64,000 nt of DNA from Mycobacterium kyorinense (GTDB lineage Bacteria > Actinomycetota > Actinomycetes > Mycobacteriales > Mycobacteriaceae), in contig NZ_LQPE01000159.1 of the NCBI RefSeq assembly GCF_002101735.1, forward strand, positions 1-64,000, in the 5' to 3' direction. Below, in pieces: positions 43,944 to 51,631 of this stretch (its first letter is position 1; each line of letters begins with the position of its first letter). The position numbers and the translations under genes are program-made. Below the pieces are notes generated by a model. It did not search any database and had not been told where the DNA came from. It worked only from the letters and a program-made list of their open reading frames with translations.

Positions 43944-44225
43944 CGACTGCCGGGACTTCCACTGCTCCTCTATGCGAGCCACCCGGCGCAGTTCGATGAC
44001 GAACCACAGCGCCCCGGCGATGGTGCCGAGCACGGCGATGGCGACCGTCGCCGACAGCCACTCGTAATGCCGATAGGCGGCGACCGCCGCCGTGCTGATC
44101 ATCCCGGCCACCGCGACGGCGATCAGGATGAACCCTGGCCAGAACAAGTTGTCCTTCATCGTGATACCGGCGTGCGGCTGGGTGGTCCGGAATGGATCAG
44201 TCGGATTGTGATGCGTGTCGCCCAT
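43932..44225 (-). CDS. UsfY-like membrane protein
   Basis: A 97-residue protein matching M. tuberculosis UsfY in its start (MGDTxxxPxDxxRTTxPxAG) and helical layout. It has two membrane segments (WPGFILIAVAVAGMISTAAV and SATVAIAVLGTIAGALWFVI) and a charged C-terminus. The ATG has GGGGAG five bases upstream. In H37Rv usfY is co-oriented with rsbW and sigF; here it lies on the opposite strand. The gene may be an inverted usfY or a paralog; no other UsfY-like gene is in the window. Confidence 0.75.
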   Translation of the reverse strand: MGDTHHNPTDPFRTTQPHAGITMKDNLFWPGFILIAVAVAGMISTAAVAAYRHYEWLSATVAIAVLGTIAGALWFVIELRRVARIEEQWKSRQSSTS

Positions 44226-44278
44226 CAGCTCCCCTTCCGTCATCGGACCAGGTAACACGAATGCTACTCACTGACTTC

Positions 44279-44659
44279 TCAAACCGGGCCGACCTCGCTG
44301 CGGGCGAAGATCTCGGGCAGGCAGATCGCGCCGATCGTGGTCACCAGCCACACCACCACCGTCGCGGCGGCCCACGACGCGATGTCCCCGAACTGCAGGC
44401 CGTCGGTCCACGCCGCGGCCAGACCCAGCGCTATCACCGTCAACACCAGGCCGGTACCGCCAAGCACCAGTGACGCGTATGCATGAGGCAGCTTCAAGAT
44501 CAGCACCGACAGCAGCGCCTGCGCAACCGAGAAGAGTGCTACGGCGACAATGAATCCCGACGCCGAGAGCGACACGCCGGGAACCACCCACGCCGCCACC
44601 AGCAGCCCGATCGCCCACGATCCCATCACGACGACAGCCCGCACCAGAATTTGCGTCAT
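44279..44659 (-). CDS. Holin-like four-helix membrane protein
   Basis: A 126-residue protein with four predicted membrane helices. The pattern (TQILVRAVVVMGSWAIGLLVAAWVVPGVSLS, LSVLILKLPHAYASLVLGGTGLVLTVIALGLAAAW) resembles the phage-holin family IV (PF04020) membrane proteins found widely in bacteria. Not evidence of a phage here: no other phage gene is near. The gene is one of four tandem minus-strand genes in front of rsbW. Confidence 0.75.
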   Translation of the reverse strand: MTQILVRAVVVMGSWAIGLLVAAWVVPGVSLSASGFIVAVALFSVAQALLSVLILKLPHAYASLVLGGTGLVLTVIALGLAAAWTDGLQFGDIASWAAATVVVWLVTTIGAICLPEIFARSEVGPV

Positions 44660-44684
44660 GGCACCAGCGTAGGTCTGGGACTGC

Positions 44685-44879
44685 TCACTCGCGGTATAAG
44701 TCGCGGTCGTCTTCGTCGGCGCCGACAATCTCCTGACGCTGCTCCTGCCAGTCCGAGGCATTCGCCTCCACCGGTGGCATCTCCCGGTCGGGCATCTCCG
44801 GAACAGGGGTGGTTTCCTGCTCCTGCTCGACAGCGTCGGCGACGGGAACCTCGTCGGACAGCGGATCGCGGTCGTCCAT
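44685..44879 (-). CDS. Small acidic protein, unknown
   Basis: A 64-residue, very acidic soluble protein (DDRDPLSDEVPVADAVEQEQ, ending DEDDRDLYRE). The EVPVADAVEQ and DWQEQRQEIV elements recur in small mycobacterial and other actinobacterial proteins of unknown role. A good ribosome-binding site (AGGAAGGG) precedes the ATG. It lies 25 bases before the holin-like gene on the same strand. Confidence 0.65.
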   Translation of the reverse strand: MDDRDPLSDEVPVADAVEQEQETTPVPEMPDREMPPVEANASDWQEQRQEIVGADEDDRDLYRE

Positions 44880-44893
44880 CGCACCCTTCCTGG

Positions 44894-44919
44894 GTTTCGC
44901 TCGCCGCGGCGAGGGGGTA
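44894..44919 (+). promoter_or_regulatory. Possible SigF-type promoter with internal palindrome
   Basis: GTTT (44894-44897), 17 bases and GGGTA (44915-44919) on the plus strand point toward rsbW-sigF, 330 bases away. The spacer contains the perfect 14-base palindrome CTCGCCGCGGCGAG (44900-44913). The spacing is at the limit of the consensus, and a minus-strand gene lies in between. Confidence 0.3.
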
Positions 44920-44974
44920 TCAGGTCTACACAATGATGACGTCAACAGCAGCCGGCAACGGCGCAGCATCCCGG

Positions 44975-45124
44975 CTAGCCGAGCATCGGGGCCAAAATCA
45001 CAAACGCGATCACGTAGATCCCGATCGCCACCAAGACCACGACGAGCAGCGTGATCACCGCGATCACCGCGGTGCGCCGAAGCCTGCGCGTGCGGCGAAC
45101 TTCCGTGGTGTCGGTCTCCTCCAT
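44975..45124 (-). CDS. Very small single-helix membrane protein, unknown
   Basis: A 49-residue protein (MEETDTTEVRRTRRLRRTAV, then VIAVITLLVVVLVAIGIYVI, ending FVILAPMLG). The basic N-terminal segment before a long hydrophobic helix predicts a cytoplasmic N-terminus. A SigF-like promoter lies almost directly before the ATG. It begins the minus-strand series of small genes (49-aa, 64-aa, holin-like, UsfY-like). Many mycobacterial genomes carry similar mini-membrane proteins. Confidence 0.6.
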   Translation of the reverse strand: MEETDTTEVRRTRRLRRTAVIAVITLLVVVLVAIGIYVIAFVILAPMLG

Positions 45125-45134
45125 GGCCGCTGGA

Positions 45135-45160
45135 ATACCCGGCGCGTGGCGATCGTAAGC
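45135..45160 (-). promoter_or_regulatory. SigF-like promoter before the small-gene block
   Basis: On the minus strand, GCTT, a 16-base spacer and GGGTAT end about 10 bases before the 49-residue gene. Only one base departs from GTTT-N15-17-GGGTA. It would make a leaderless or near-leaderless transcript. Confidence 0.45.
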
Positions 45161-45252
45161 GCGGCGCAGCCGGGTCCCCGCCGGGCGAAGTGCTCATGAC
45201 TGACCGGCTGGAACGCGGGGGTAGTCTCAGTCAAATATTGCCGGGAGGCCAG

Positions 45253-45690
45253 ATGACCGCTACCGAAGTGTCAGGTAAAGCCCAGCAACGAGGCGACCGT
45301 GCCATCGAGTTCAGGGTCGCCGCCCGGTTGGAGAATCTGGCGATGCTGCGCACTCTGGTCGGCGCGGTGGGCGCCTTCGAGGACCTCGACTTCGACGCGG
45401 TGGCCGACCTGCGGCTGGCGGTCGACGAGGTGTGTACCCGGCTGATCCGCTCCGCGGCCCCCGACGCGACGCTGGTGGTGGTGGTCGACCCGCGCGACAC
45501 CGAATTGGTCGTGCATGCGTCGGCGGCCTGCCAGACCTCCGACGTGGTGACGCCCGGCAGTTTCAGCTGGCACGTGCTGACCTCGTTGACCGACGACGTC
45601 CAGACCTTCCACGACGGTCGCGGGCCCGAAGGGTCCGGCGGCGTTTTCGGCATCACGTTGACGACGCGACGGGCGGGCTCTGCCAGGTGA
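45253..45690 (+). CDS. rsbW: Anti-sigma F factor (serine kinase-like)
   Basis: A 145-residue GHKL-type anti-sigma factor (also called UsfX) that binds and inactivates SigF. The N-box region LRLAVDEVCTRLIR is at about residues 60-73, and the protein continues with FSWHVLTSLTDDV. The ATG at 45253 has GGAGG six bases upstream and gives exactly the H37Rv length. Its stop overlaps the sigF GTG (GTGA), so anti-sigma and sigma are made in a fixed ratio. The flanking GSGGVFGITL matches the ATP-lid end. Confidence 0.93.
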   Translation: MTATEVSGKAQQRGDRAIEFRVAARLENLAMLRTLVGAVGAFEDLDFDAVADLRLAVDEVCTRLIRSAAPDATLVVVVDPRDTELVVHASAACQTSDVVTPGSFSWHVLTSLTDDVQTFHDGRGPEGSGGVFGITLTTRRAGSAR

Positions 45691-46475
45691 CAGCGCGAGC
45701 TGTCGGCGGTTCGGCTTCGCGGCCCAATGAATACGCCGACGTTCCCGACATGTTCCGTGAGTTGGCCACCCTGTCGGCCGACTCACCGGAATTCCAGCGT
45801 CAGCGCGACAAAATCGTGGAGCGCTGCCTGCCGCTGGCCGATCACATCGCCCGCCGCTTCGAAGGTCGCGGCGAGCCGCGCGACGACCTGGTCCAGGTAG
45901 CACGGGTCGGCCTCGTCAACGCTGTCATGCGCTTCGACGTCGACGCCGGATCGGACTTCGTCTCGTTCGCGGTGCCCACGATCATGGGGGAGGTTCGCCG
46001 ACACTTCCGGGACAACAGCTGGTCGGTCAAGGTGCCGCGGCGGCTCAAGGAACTGCATCTGCGGCTGGGCACCGCCACCGCGGACCTGTCCCAGCGGCTC
46101 GGCCGGGCGCCCACCGCATCGGAGCTGGCCGACGAGCTCGACATGGACCGCACCGAGGTGATCGAGGGCCTGGTGGCCGGCAGCTCCTACAACACCTTGT
46201 CGATCGACAGCGGTGGCGGCAGCGGCGACGAAGACGCCCGCGCGATCGCCGACACGCTCGGTGATGTGGACTCCGGTCTCGAGCGAATCGAGAACCGCGA
46301 GGCGCTGCGTCCGCTGCTGGACGCGCTGCCCGAGCGCGAGCGAACGGTGTTGGTACTCAGGTTTTTCGAGTCGATGACGCAGACGCAGATTGCCGAGCGG
46401 GTCGGCATCTCACAGATGCATGTGTCGCGTCTGCTGGCGAAGTCGCTAACGCGTCTGCGCGATCAGCTGGAGTAG
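45687..46475 (+). CDS. sigF: RNA polymerase sigma factor SigF
   Basis: An alternative sigma factor of the SigB/SigF group, 262 residues. Region 2 includes FRELATLSADSPEFQ, DDLVQVARVGLVNAVMRFD and SFAVPTIMGEVRRHFRD. Region 3 lies around ELHLRLGTATADLSQRLGR. Region 4 ends with a helix-turn-helix, QTQIAERVGISQMHVSRLL. It directs stress and stationary-phase genes from GTTT-GGGTA promoters. The GTG start is fixed by the overlap with rsbW. Its last 30 bases overlap an antisense STAS-domain gene. Confidence 0.95.
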   Translation: MTARAVGGSASRPNEYADVPDMFRELATLSADSPEFQRQRDKIVERCLPLADHIARRFEGRGEPRDDLVQVARVGLVNAVMRFDVDAGSDFVSFAVPTIMGEVRRHFRDNSWSVKVPRRLKELHLRLGTATADLSQRLGRAPTASELADELDMDRTEVIEGLVAGSSYNTLSIDSGGGSGDEDARAIADTLGDVDSGLERIENREALRPLLDALPERERTVLVLRFFESMTQTQIAERVGISQMHVSRLLAKSLTRLRDQLE

Positions 46476-46877
46476 GCGACGCGGCTCTTCGTTGTCGGCC
46501 AGCCCCTCGGCCACCGACCCCGTGATCGGCAGCGTCTTGTCCGGATCGCAGATCCGCAGCAGCCGGGAAACCGCATGGCTGGGCACCACCGCCCAGCGCA
46601 CGTCGGCGCCGGCGCAGCGGACGTTGATCGTGTGCAATGCCGAAAAACCAGCGGTGCCAAAGAATTCCACGCCGCTTAGGTCCACGACCAGCGACTTGCA
46701 ATGCGCGGCGCAACTCGCCACGTAGTCGGCGAGCTGGCCCGCGTTGGACGCGTCGAGCTCGCCGTGCGCGCTGACCACGGCGGCCGACGCGTCGCGATGA
46801 GCGGTGAAGCGGGCGGTGTGGCTTTCCCACGGTTGAGACGGAAATGCGGTAGCCGCAGATCCTGCAGTTGTGGACAT
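46446..46877 (-). CDS. STAS-domain anti-anti-sigma factor
   Basis: A 143-residue STAS protein related to SpoIIAA/RsbV antagonists. SAHGELDASNAGQL is the N-terminal STAS strand, and VVDLSGVEFFGTAGFSALH the phosphorylation segment, with a Thr at the position usually Ser (FFGTAGF). Such proteins bind anti-sigma factors when unphosphorylated and release sigma. The start at 46877 has GGAG seven bases upstream; ATG 46895 is less likely. It overlaps sigF by 30 bases in antisense. No counterpart lies at this place in H37Rv, where accA3 follows. Confidence 0.85.
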   Translation of the reverse strand: MSTTAGSAATAFPSQPWESHTARFTAHRDASAAVVSAHGELDASNAGQLADYVASCAAHCKSLVVDLSGVEFFGTAGFSALHTINVRCAGADVRWAVVPSHAVSRLLRICDPDKTLPITGSVAEGLADNEEPRRLLQLIAQTR

Positions 46878-47017
46878 GGTGACTCCATCAGTCAACGAGT
46901 GTCGTGCTGTGGATCACGTCAAGTGGTGGCCCCTCACGGCGGGGGAACTGGCTGGCAGCCTCCCCGCACGTCGTTGACGTTGTTCCGGGCGGCTGTGAAC
47001 TCAACCTGGTTTGAACC

Positions 47018-47266
47018 TTACTCCTGAGCCGGCACGGTTCGCATCCCGAATGCCGCAGCAAAACGCCGCACCGCCGCGCCGGCCGCGGCCGCGGCGTCGT
47101 CGTGACCGTCGCGGACCCGGGTGGTGATCTCGCCGGTGACCGGGTCGAGCATCACGTCGGCCTGCGGTTCGCCCGTCGTCGCCTCGCACACCGACCACCG
47201 GTAGCAGTCGGCATCGTCGCGCGGGAGCAAATACCACCCGCCCGCGTTGATCTGGACCGGCTGCAA
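47018..47266 (-). CDS. Small hypothetical protein downstream of accA3
   Basis: An 82-residue protein with a likely TTG start (alternative starts are absent). It has WYLLPRDDADCYRWSVCEATTG, a DPVTGEITTRVRDG stretch and a C-terminal alanine-rich helix. No family is recognised. The gene starts three bases after the accA3 stop, so re-initiation from accA3 is likely. It is not in the H37Rv order as I recall it. Confidence 0.55.
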   Translation of the reverse strand: MQPVQINAGGWYLLPRDDADCYRWSVCEATTGEPQADVMLDPVTGEITTRVRDGHDDAAAAAGAAVRRFAAAFGMRTVPAQE

Positions 47267-47269
47267 GAG

Positions 47270-49066
47270 TTACTTGATCTCGGCGAGCACCGTGCCCTGG
47301 GTGATCGCGGCGCCGGGCTCCACGGCCAGGCCGCTGATGACGCCGTCCTTGTGGGCGGTGACCGGGTTCTCCATCTTCATCGCCTCCAGGACCACCACCA
47401 GGTCGCCGGCGGTGACCTCCTGGCCCTCTTCGACGGCAACCTTGACCACGGTGCCCTGCATCGGCGCGGTCACCGCGTCACCGGAGGCCGCGACGCCGGC
47501 CAGCGCGCCACGCTTGCGCGGCTTGGGCTTGCGGCGGATGACCCCGGCCGCGTCGCCGCCGCTGCCGTTGGACAACGCCAGGTCGGCAGGCAGCGACACT
47601 TCGAGGCGGCGACCGCCGACCTCGACGACCACCTTCTGCCGCGGCCGGGCGTCCTCTTCGTCGAGCGGCTCGCCGCCGGTGAAGGGCTCGATCGTGTTGT
47701 TCCACTCGGTCTCGATCCAGCGGGTGTGCACCGAGAAGCCGTTGCCGTCGCCGATGAACGCCGGGTCGGACACCACGGCCCGGTGGAACGGGATGACGGT
47801 GGCCAGGCCCTCGACGTGGAATTCGTCCAGCGCGCGGCGGGCGCGGGCCAGCGCCTCGTCGCGGTTGGCGCCGTAGACGATCAGCTTGGCCAGCATCGAG
47901 TCGAACTGGCCGCCGATCACCGACCCGCTCTCGACACCGGAGTCCAGCCGCACGCCGGGCCCGGCCGGCGGCTCGAACTTGGTGACGGGCCCGGGGGCCG
48001 GCAGGAAGCCGCGGCCGGCGTCCTCGCCGTTGATCCGGAACTCGATCGCGTGCCCGCGCGGTTCGGGGTCTTCGGTGATGTCGAGCTTCTCGCCGTTGGC
48101 GATCTTGAACTGCTGCAGCACCAGGTCGATGCCGGCGGTCTCCTCGGTGACCGGGTGCTCGACCTGCAGGCGGGTGTTGACTTCGAGGAAGGAGATCAGC
48201 CCGTCCTGGCCGACCAGGTATTCGACCGTCCCGGCGCCGTAGTAGTGCGCCTCTTTGCAGATCCGCTTGGCGGACTCGTGGATCTCCTTGCGCTGCGCGT
48301 CGGTGAGGAACGGCGCCGGAGCCTCCTCGACCAGCTTCTGGAAGCGGCGCTGCAGCGAGCAGTCGCGGGTGCCGGCGACGACGACGTTGCCGTGCTGGTC
48401 GGCGATCACCTGCGCCTCGACGTGGCGGGGCTTGTCGAGGTAGCGCTCGACGAAGCATTCGCCGCGGCCGAACGCGGCGACGGCCTCACGCACCGCCGAC
48501 TCGTACAGCTCGGGAATCTCCTCGATGGTGCGGGCCACCTTCATGCCCTTGCCGCCGCCGCCGAACGCGGCCTTGATCGCGATCGGCACGCCGTACTCCT
48601 TGGCGAACGCGACCACCTCGTCGGCGTCCTTGACCGGGTCCGGGGTGCCGGGCACCAGCGGGGCCTGGGCGCGGGCGGCGATGTGGCGGGCGGTGACCTT
48701 GTCGCCGAGGTCGCGAATGGACTGCGGGCTCGGCCCGATCCAGATCAGCCCGGCGTCGATGACGGCCTGGGCGAAGTCGGCGTTCTCGGAGAGGAAGCCG
48801 TAGCCGGGGTGAATCGCGTTGGCGCCGGACTTCTCGGCGGCCTCCAGCAGCTTGCCGAAGTCCAGGTAGGACTCCGCCGAGGTCTGACCGCCCAGCGCGA
48901 ACGCCTCGTCGGCCAGCCGTACGTGGGGCGCGTCGGCGTCGGGTTCGGCGTACACCGCCACGCTGGGGTAGCCGGCGTCTTTGGCCGCGCGGATCACCCG
49001 GACCGCGATCTCCCCGCGATTGGCGACGAGAACCTTGGCGATCTTCGAGCTGGCGTGACTAGGCAC
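47270..49066 (-). CDS. accA3: Biotin carboxylase-carrier alpha subunit of acyl-CoA carboxylase
   Basis: A 598-residue fusion of biotin carboxylase (N-terminal) and biotin carboxyl carrier protein (C-terminal). ATP-grasp motifs are AAFGGGGKGMKVA, HVEAQVIAD and EVNTRLQVEHPVTEE. The biotin lysine is in EAMKMENPV near the end. It serves AccD5 and others to make malonyl-/methylmalonyl-CoA for fatty and mycolic acid synthesis. The GTG start has AGGAGG seven bases upstream. Upstream (49083-49111) is an AT-rich region with the near-palindrome TCTCTAAGAGA. Confidence 0.96.
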   Translation of the reverse strand: MPSHASSKIAKVLVANRGEIAVRVIRAAKDAGYPSVAVYAEPDADAPHVRLADEAFALGGQTSAESYLDFGKLLEAAEKSGANAIHPGYGFLSENADFAQAVIDAGLIWIGPSPQSIRDLGDKVTARHIAARAQAPLVPGTPDPVKDADEVVAFAKEYGVPIAIKAAFGGGGKGMKVARTIEEIPELYESAVREAVAAFGRGECFVERYLDKPRHVEAQVIADQHGNVVVAGTRDCSLQRRFQKLVEEAPAPFLTDAQRKEIHESAKRICKEAHYYGAGTVEYLVGQDGLISFLEVNTRLQVEHPVTEETAGIDLVLQQFKIANGEKLDITEDPEPRGHAIEFRINGEDAGRGFLPAPGPVTKFEPPAGPGVRLDSGVESGSVIGGQFDSMLAKLIVYGANRDEALARARRALDEFHVEGLATVIPFHRAVVSDPAFIGDGNGFSVHTRWIETEWNNTIEPFTGGEPLDEEDARPRQKVVVEVGGRRLEVSLPADLALSNGSGGDAAGVIRRKPKPRKRGALAGVAASGDAVTAPMQGTVVKVAVEEGQEVTAGDLVVVLEAMKMENPVTAHKDGVISGLAVEPGAAITQGTVLAEIK

Positions 49067-49131
49067 TGCGCCTCCTGTTATGGCTGGACGTTTTCTCTAA
49101 GAGATTTTCTTACAAGTCTGTCGGTGAGAGT

Positions 49132-49548
49132 CTAAGGCTCGCGCAGCCGCCGCTTGATCCGGGCCAGCATCGCCGACATGCCGCGCAGCCGCAGCGGGCT
49201 GATCAGCGCCGCCAGCCCCAACTCCGTGTAGAAGTCTTCGGGCACCGCGAGGATGTCGGCCGCGGGCTGCTCGTCGAGCCCGGCCGCCAGGATCGACGCG
49301 AACCCGCGGGTGGTGGGCGCTTCGGGCGGGGCCGAGAAATACAGTCGGACCCGCTGCGGGTCGTGGGCGTCGACGTGCAGGAACAGCGGCGACTGGCATT
49401 CGGGCACCGGCTCCATGGCCGCCTCTTCGAGCTCGGCGGGCAATTCCGGCAGATCCTCCGCGAATTCCAGCAGCAACCGCAGCTTGTCCTGGCCCTGGAC
49501 TTCCGCGAAGTCGGACACCACCTCGGCCAGCGGAGCGGGCATGCTCAT
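49132..49548 (-). CDS. SufE-family sulfur acceptor
   Basis: A 138-residue SufE protein (Rv3284-like). The acceptor Cys is in VPECQSPLFLHV at about residue 51. SufE proteins take persulfide sulfur from a donor and stimulate cysteine desulfurase or related systems. Here the gene start overlaps the sseA stop by four bases (ATGA), so sulfurtransferase SseA and SufE probably work as a pair, as reported for the M. tuberculosis proteins. Confidence 0.9.
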   Translation of the reverse strand: MSMPAPLAEVVSDFAEVQGQDKLRLLLEFAEDLPELPAELEEAAMEPVPECQSPLFLHVDAHDPQRVRLYFSAPPEAPTTRGFASILAAGLDEQPAADILAVPEDFYTELGLAALISPLRLRGMSAMLARIKRRLREP

Positions 49549-50438
49549 CGGGCCGGGACAACTCCTGGCTCTTCACCGGCGACGATCGGCACCCGCACCG
49601 TGTTGCCCCATTCGGTCCACGAGCCGTCGTAGTTGCGCACGCCCGGAATGCCCAGGAGATGGGTCAGCACGAACCAGGTGTGGCTGGAGCGTTCACCGAT
49701 GCGGCAGTACACGACGGTCTTGTCGTCGGGCTTGATGAACCCGTACAGCTGCTCGAGCTCGTCGCGGCTGCGGAACCGGCCGCTGTCGTCGGCGGCCTTG
49801 CCCCACGGAATCGACACCGCGGTGGGGATGTGCCCGGCCCGCAGCGCGCCCTCCTCGGGGTAGTCGGGCATGTGGGTGCGCTTGCCGGTGTACTCGTCGG
49901 GCGAGCGCACGTCGATCAACGGCTCGGAGCCCAGGATGGCCAGCACATCGTCTTTGAACGCGCGGATCGGTGCGTCGTTGCGCTCGACGACGGGGTAGCC
50001 GGTCGAGGTCTTGGTCGGGACGTCGAGCGTCGTCTCCCGGCCCTCGGAGAGCCACAGGTCGCGACCGCCGTTGAGCAGCCGGACATCCGGGTGACCGAAC
50101 AGCGTGAACACCCACAGCGCATACGCGGCCCACCAGTTGCTCTTGTCGCCGTAGATCACCACGGTGTCGTCGCGCGAGATGCCCTTGCGGTTCATCAGGT
50201 CGGCGAACTGCTCGCCGTTGATGTAGTCGCGCACCCGCGGGTCGTTGAGGTCGGTATGCCAGTCGATCTTGACCGCGCCGGGGATGTGGCCGACGTCGTA
50301 AAGCAGTACGTCCTCGTCGGATTCGACGATGACCAGGCCGGGCTTGCCCATATTGCCGGCCAGCCAGTCGGCGGTGACCAACCGTTCCGGGTGGGCGTAG
50401 GCGGCCAGTGTGGGGCTGGGATCTGCTGGTAGCGGCAC
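49545..50438 (-). CDS. sseA: Thiosulfate sulfurtransferase (rhodanese)
   Basis: A two-domain rhodanese of 297 residues. The N-terminal inactive domain has DVGHIPGAVKIDW and IYGDKSNWWAAY, where an Asp replaces the Cys. The C-terminal active domain has IDVRSPDEYTG and VVYCRIGERSSHTWF with the catalytic Cys. It transfers sulfane sulfur to acceptors such as SufE. A TAGGCT box lies seven bases before the GTG start, so the mRNA is probably leaderless. Coupled to the sufE gene downstream. Confidence 0.94.
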   Translation of the reverse strand: MPLPADPSPTLAAYAHPERLVTADWLAGNMGKPGLVIVESDEDVLLYDVGHIPGAVKIDWHTDLNDPRVRDYINGEQFADLMNRKGISRDDTVVIYGDKSNWWAAYALWVFTLFGHPDVRLLNGGRDLWLSEGRETTLDVPTKTSTGYPVVERNDAPIRAFKDDVLAILGSEPLIDVRSPDEYTGKRTHMPDYPEEGALRAGHIPTAVSIPWGKAADDSGRFRSRDELEQLYGFIKPDDKTVVYCRIGERSSHTWFVLTHLLGIPGVRNYDGSWTEWGNTVRVPIVAGEEPGVVPAR

Positions 50439-50445
50439 GGTATCG

Positions 50446-50451
50446 AGCCTA
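50446..50451 (-). promoter_or_regulatory. -10 box of sseA-sufE (leaderless)
   Basis: TAGGCT on the minus strand, seven bases upstream of the sseA GTG. Confidence 0.45.
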
Positions 50452-50465
50452 CCGCCAGGAGACCC

Positions 50466-50693
50466 TCAGATGCCCAGCGCGACCTCGTAGGCCACGGCGA
50501 AGCGACGGGTGCCCGGCTTGGGCCGGAACAGCGCGCCGCCGTTGGGACTCCAGGCGACCACGCGCAGCAGTCGCTTGCCCGGTGAGAGCTGGTCGCGGAC
50601 GACGTCGGTCAGCGCGGCGCGAAGCCGTTCGGTGTCATAACGGTCGATGTCGCGCGGGACGCCGACGTCCCACATGGTTTCTTCGACTGGCAT
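50466..50693 (-). CDS. Small hypothetical protein
   Basis: A 75-residue protein starting MPVEETMWDVGVPRDIDRYD and ending RRFAVAYEVALGI. It has the pattern LTDVVRDQLSPGKRLLRVVAWSPNGG, without recognisable motifs. It lies in the gap between maf and sseA on the same strand. Probably real (coding-like composition, clean start), but unassigned. Confidence 0.55.
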   Translation of the reverse strand: MPVEETMWDVGVPRDIDRYDTERLRAALTDVVRDQLSPGKRLLRVVAWSPNGGALFRPKPGTRRFAVAYEVALGI

Positions 50694-50780
50694 CGGCCCA
50701 GTGTGCGGGTGCTTTGCGGCCGAACATGGCAACCGCGGCTGGCGTGCCAGATTGCAGTTAGGTCACGGTTGCGGCGGCAA

Positions 50781-51410
50781 TCAGCAGGTCCACAAGGCGG
50801 CCGGGGAGACTTCGACGCGGCCCAGCATGCGCCGCAGCAGCGGCAGACTCAGCCCGACGACGTTCGACGGGTCACCCTCGATCCGGTCGACGAACCAGCC
50901 GCCCAGCCCGTCGATCGTGAACCCGCCCGCCACCTGCAGGGGTTCACCGCTGGCGACGTATGCCTCCAGCTCTGCTTCCGTCGGCTTGGCGAAATGCACT
51001 GTGGTAGTGGCTGATTCGGCTTCGCGTTCGGTGACTGTGCCGTCGCGCAGCCGCAGCACGCAATGGCCGGTGTAGAGTCGGCCGGCCTTGCCGCCCATCG
51101 AATGCCATTGCCGCCGTGCGGCATCCGCGGTGCCGGGCTTGCCGACCAGCCTGCCGTCGACCTCCAGCATCGAATCACAGCCGATGACAACACAATCCAG
51201 CGCGACGGACCGGTCGAGTCCGGCCGCTACCTCGTCGGCTTTGGCTTGGGCCAACACAGAGACGACGTCGGCCGGTGTGGCGTTGGGCCCCAGTGTGGCG
51301 ATGACCGCGTCCTCGTCGACCCCGGAGACCACGACCAGTGGGTCGATGCCGGCTTGGCGCAGCACCCTTCGGCGGCCCGGGGAGGCTGACGCCAGCACCA
51401 CGCGGGTCAT
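50781..51410 (-). CDS. Maf-family nucleotide pyrophosphatase (Rv3282-like)
   Basis: A 209-residue Maf/HAM1-like house-cleaning enzyme that hydrolyses non-canonical or modified nucleoside triphosphates. N-terminal LASASPGRRRVL, the central CDSMLEVDGRLVGKP, the GKAGRLYTGH loop and the C-terminal GDPSNVVGLSLPLL are the family's conserved blocks. The start overlaps accE5 by four bases (ATGA), so it is co-translated with the carboxylase genes, as in H37Rv. Confidence 0.92.
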   Translation of the reverse strand: MTRVVLASASPGRRRVLRQAGIDPLVVVSGVDEDAVIATLGPNATPADVVSVLAQAKADEVAAGLDRSVALDCVVIGCDSMLEVDGRLVGKPGTADAARRQWHSMGGKAGRLYTGHCVLRLRDGTVTEREAESATTTVHFAKPTEAELEAYVASGEPLQVAGGFTIDGLGGWFVDRIEGDPSNVVGLSLPLLRRMLGRVEVSPAALWTC

Positions 51411-51631
51411 CGCCGCATGTGCGTCCGTTCCTGCAGGGTGATCCGCTGCCAGCTGAACACCGGGTAACGCAGCCTGTCGACGGGCAGTCCCCAGCGTGTG
51501 CGCTCGGGCTGGCCGGTTTCGCCCCCGCCACCGCCGGCGCTGCCCAGCACCGCGATCAGCGCGGCCAGCTCCTCGTCGGTCGGGTTGCCCTTGAGCACCT
51601 CGATGTGCGGCTCGTGAGTTTCTTCGGTCAT
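51407..51631 (-). CDS. accE5: Acyl-CoA carboxylase epsilon subunit
   Basis: A 74-residue epsilon subunit that bridges the AccA3 and AccD5 subunits. The protein has VLKGNPTDEELAALIAVL, then a glycine-rich linker and the conserved tail RYPVFSWQRITLQERTHMRR. Its start overlaps the accD5 stop and its stop overlaps maf (both ATGA). The H37Rv protein, as I recall, is much longer (about 177 residues) because of an N-terminal extension; this one has only the core. Confidence 0.88.
   Translation of the reverse strand: MTEETHEPHIEVLKGNPTDEELAALIAVLGSAGGGGGETGQPERTRWGLPVDRLRYPVFSWQRITLQERTHMRR

Noticed and set aside
44279..44659. Holin-like gene as a sign of a prophage
   Set aside because: Family IV holin-like proteins are common chromosomal membrane proteins. 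No other phage gene lies nearby.
45190..45252. SigF promoter immediately before rsbW
   Set aside because: GGGTA occurs at 45219-45223 but no GTTT is found 15-17 bases upstream.
47102..49135. Long plus-strand open frame opposite accA3
   Set aside because: A GC-rich shadow of accA3 without motifs or ribosome-binding site.
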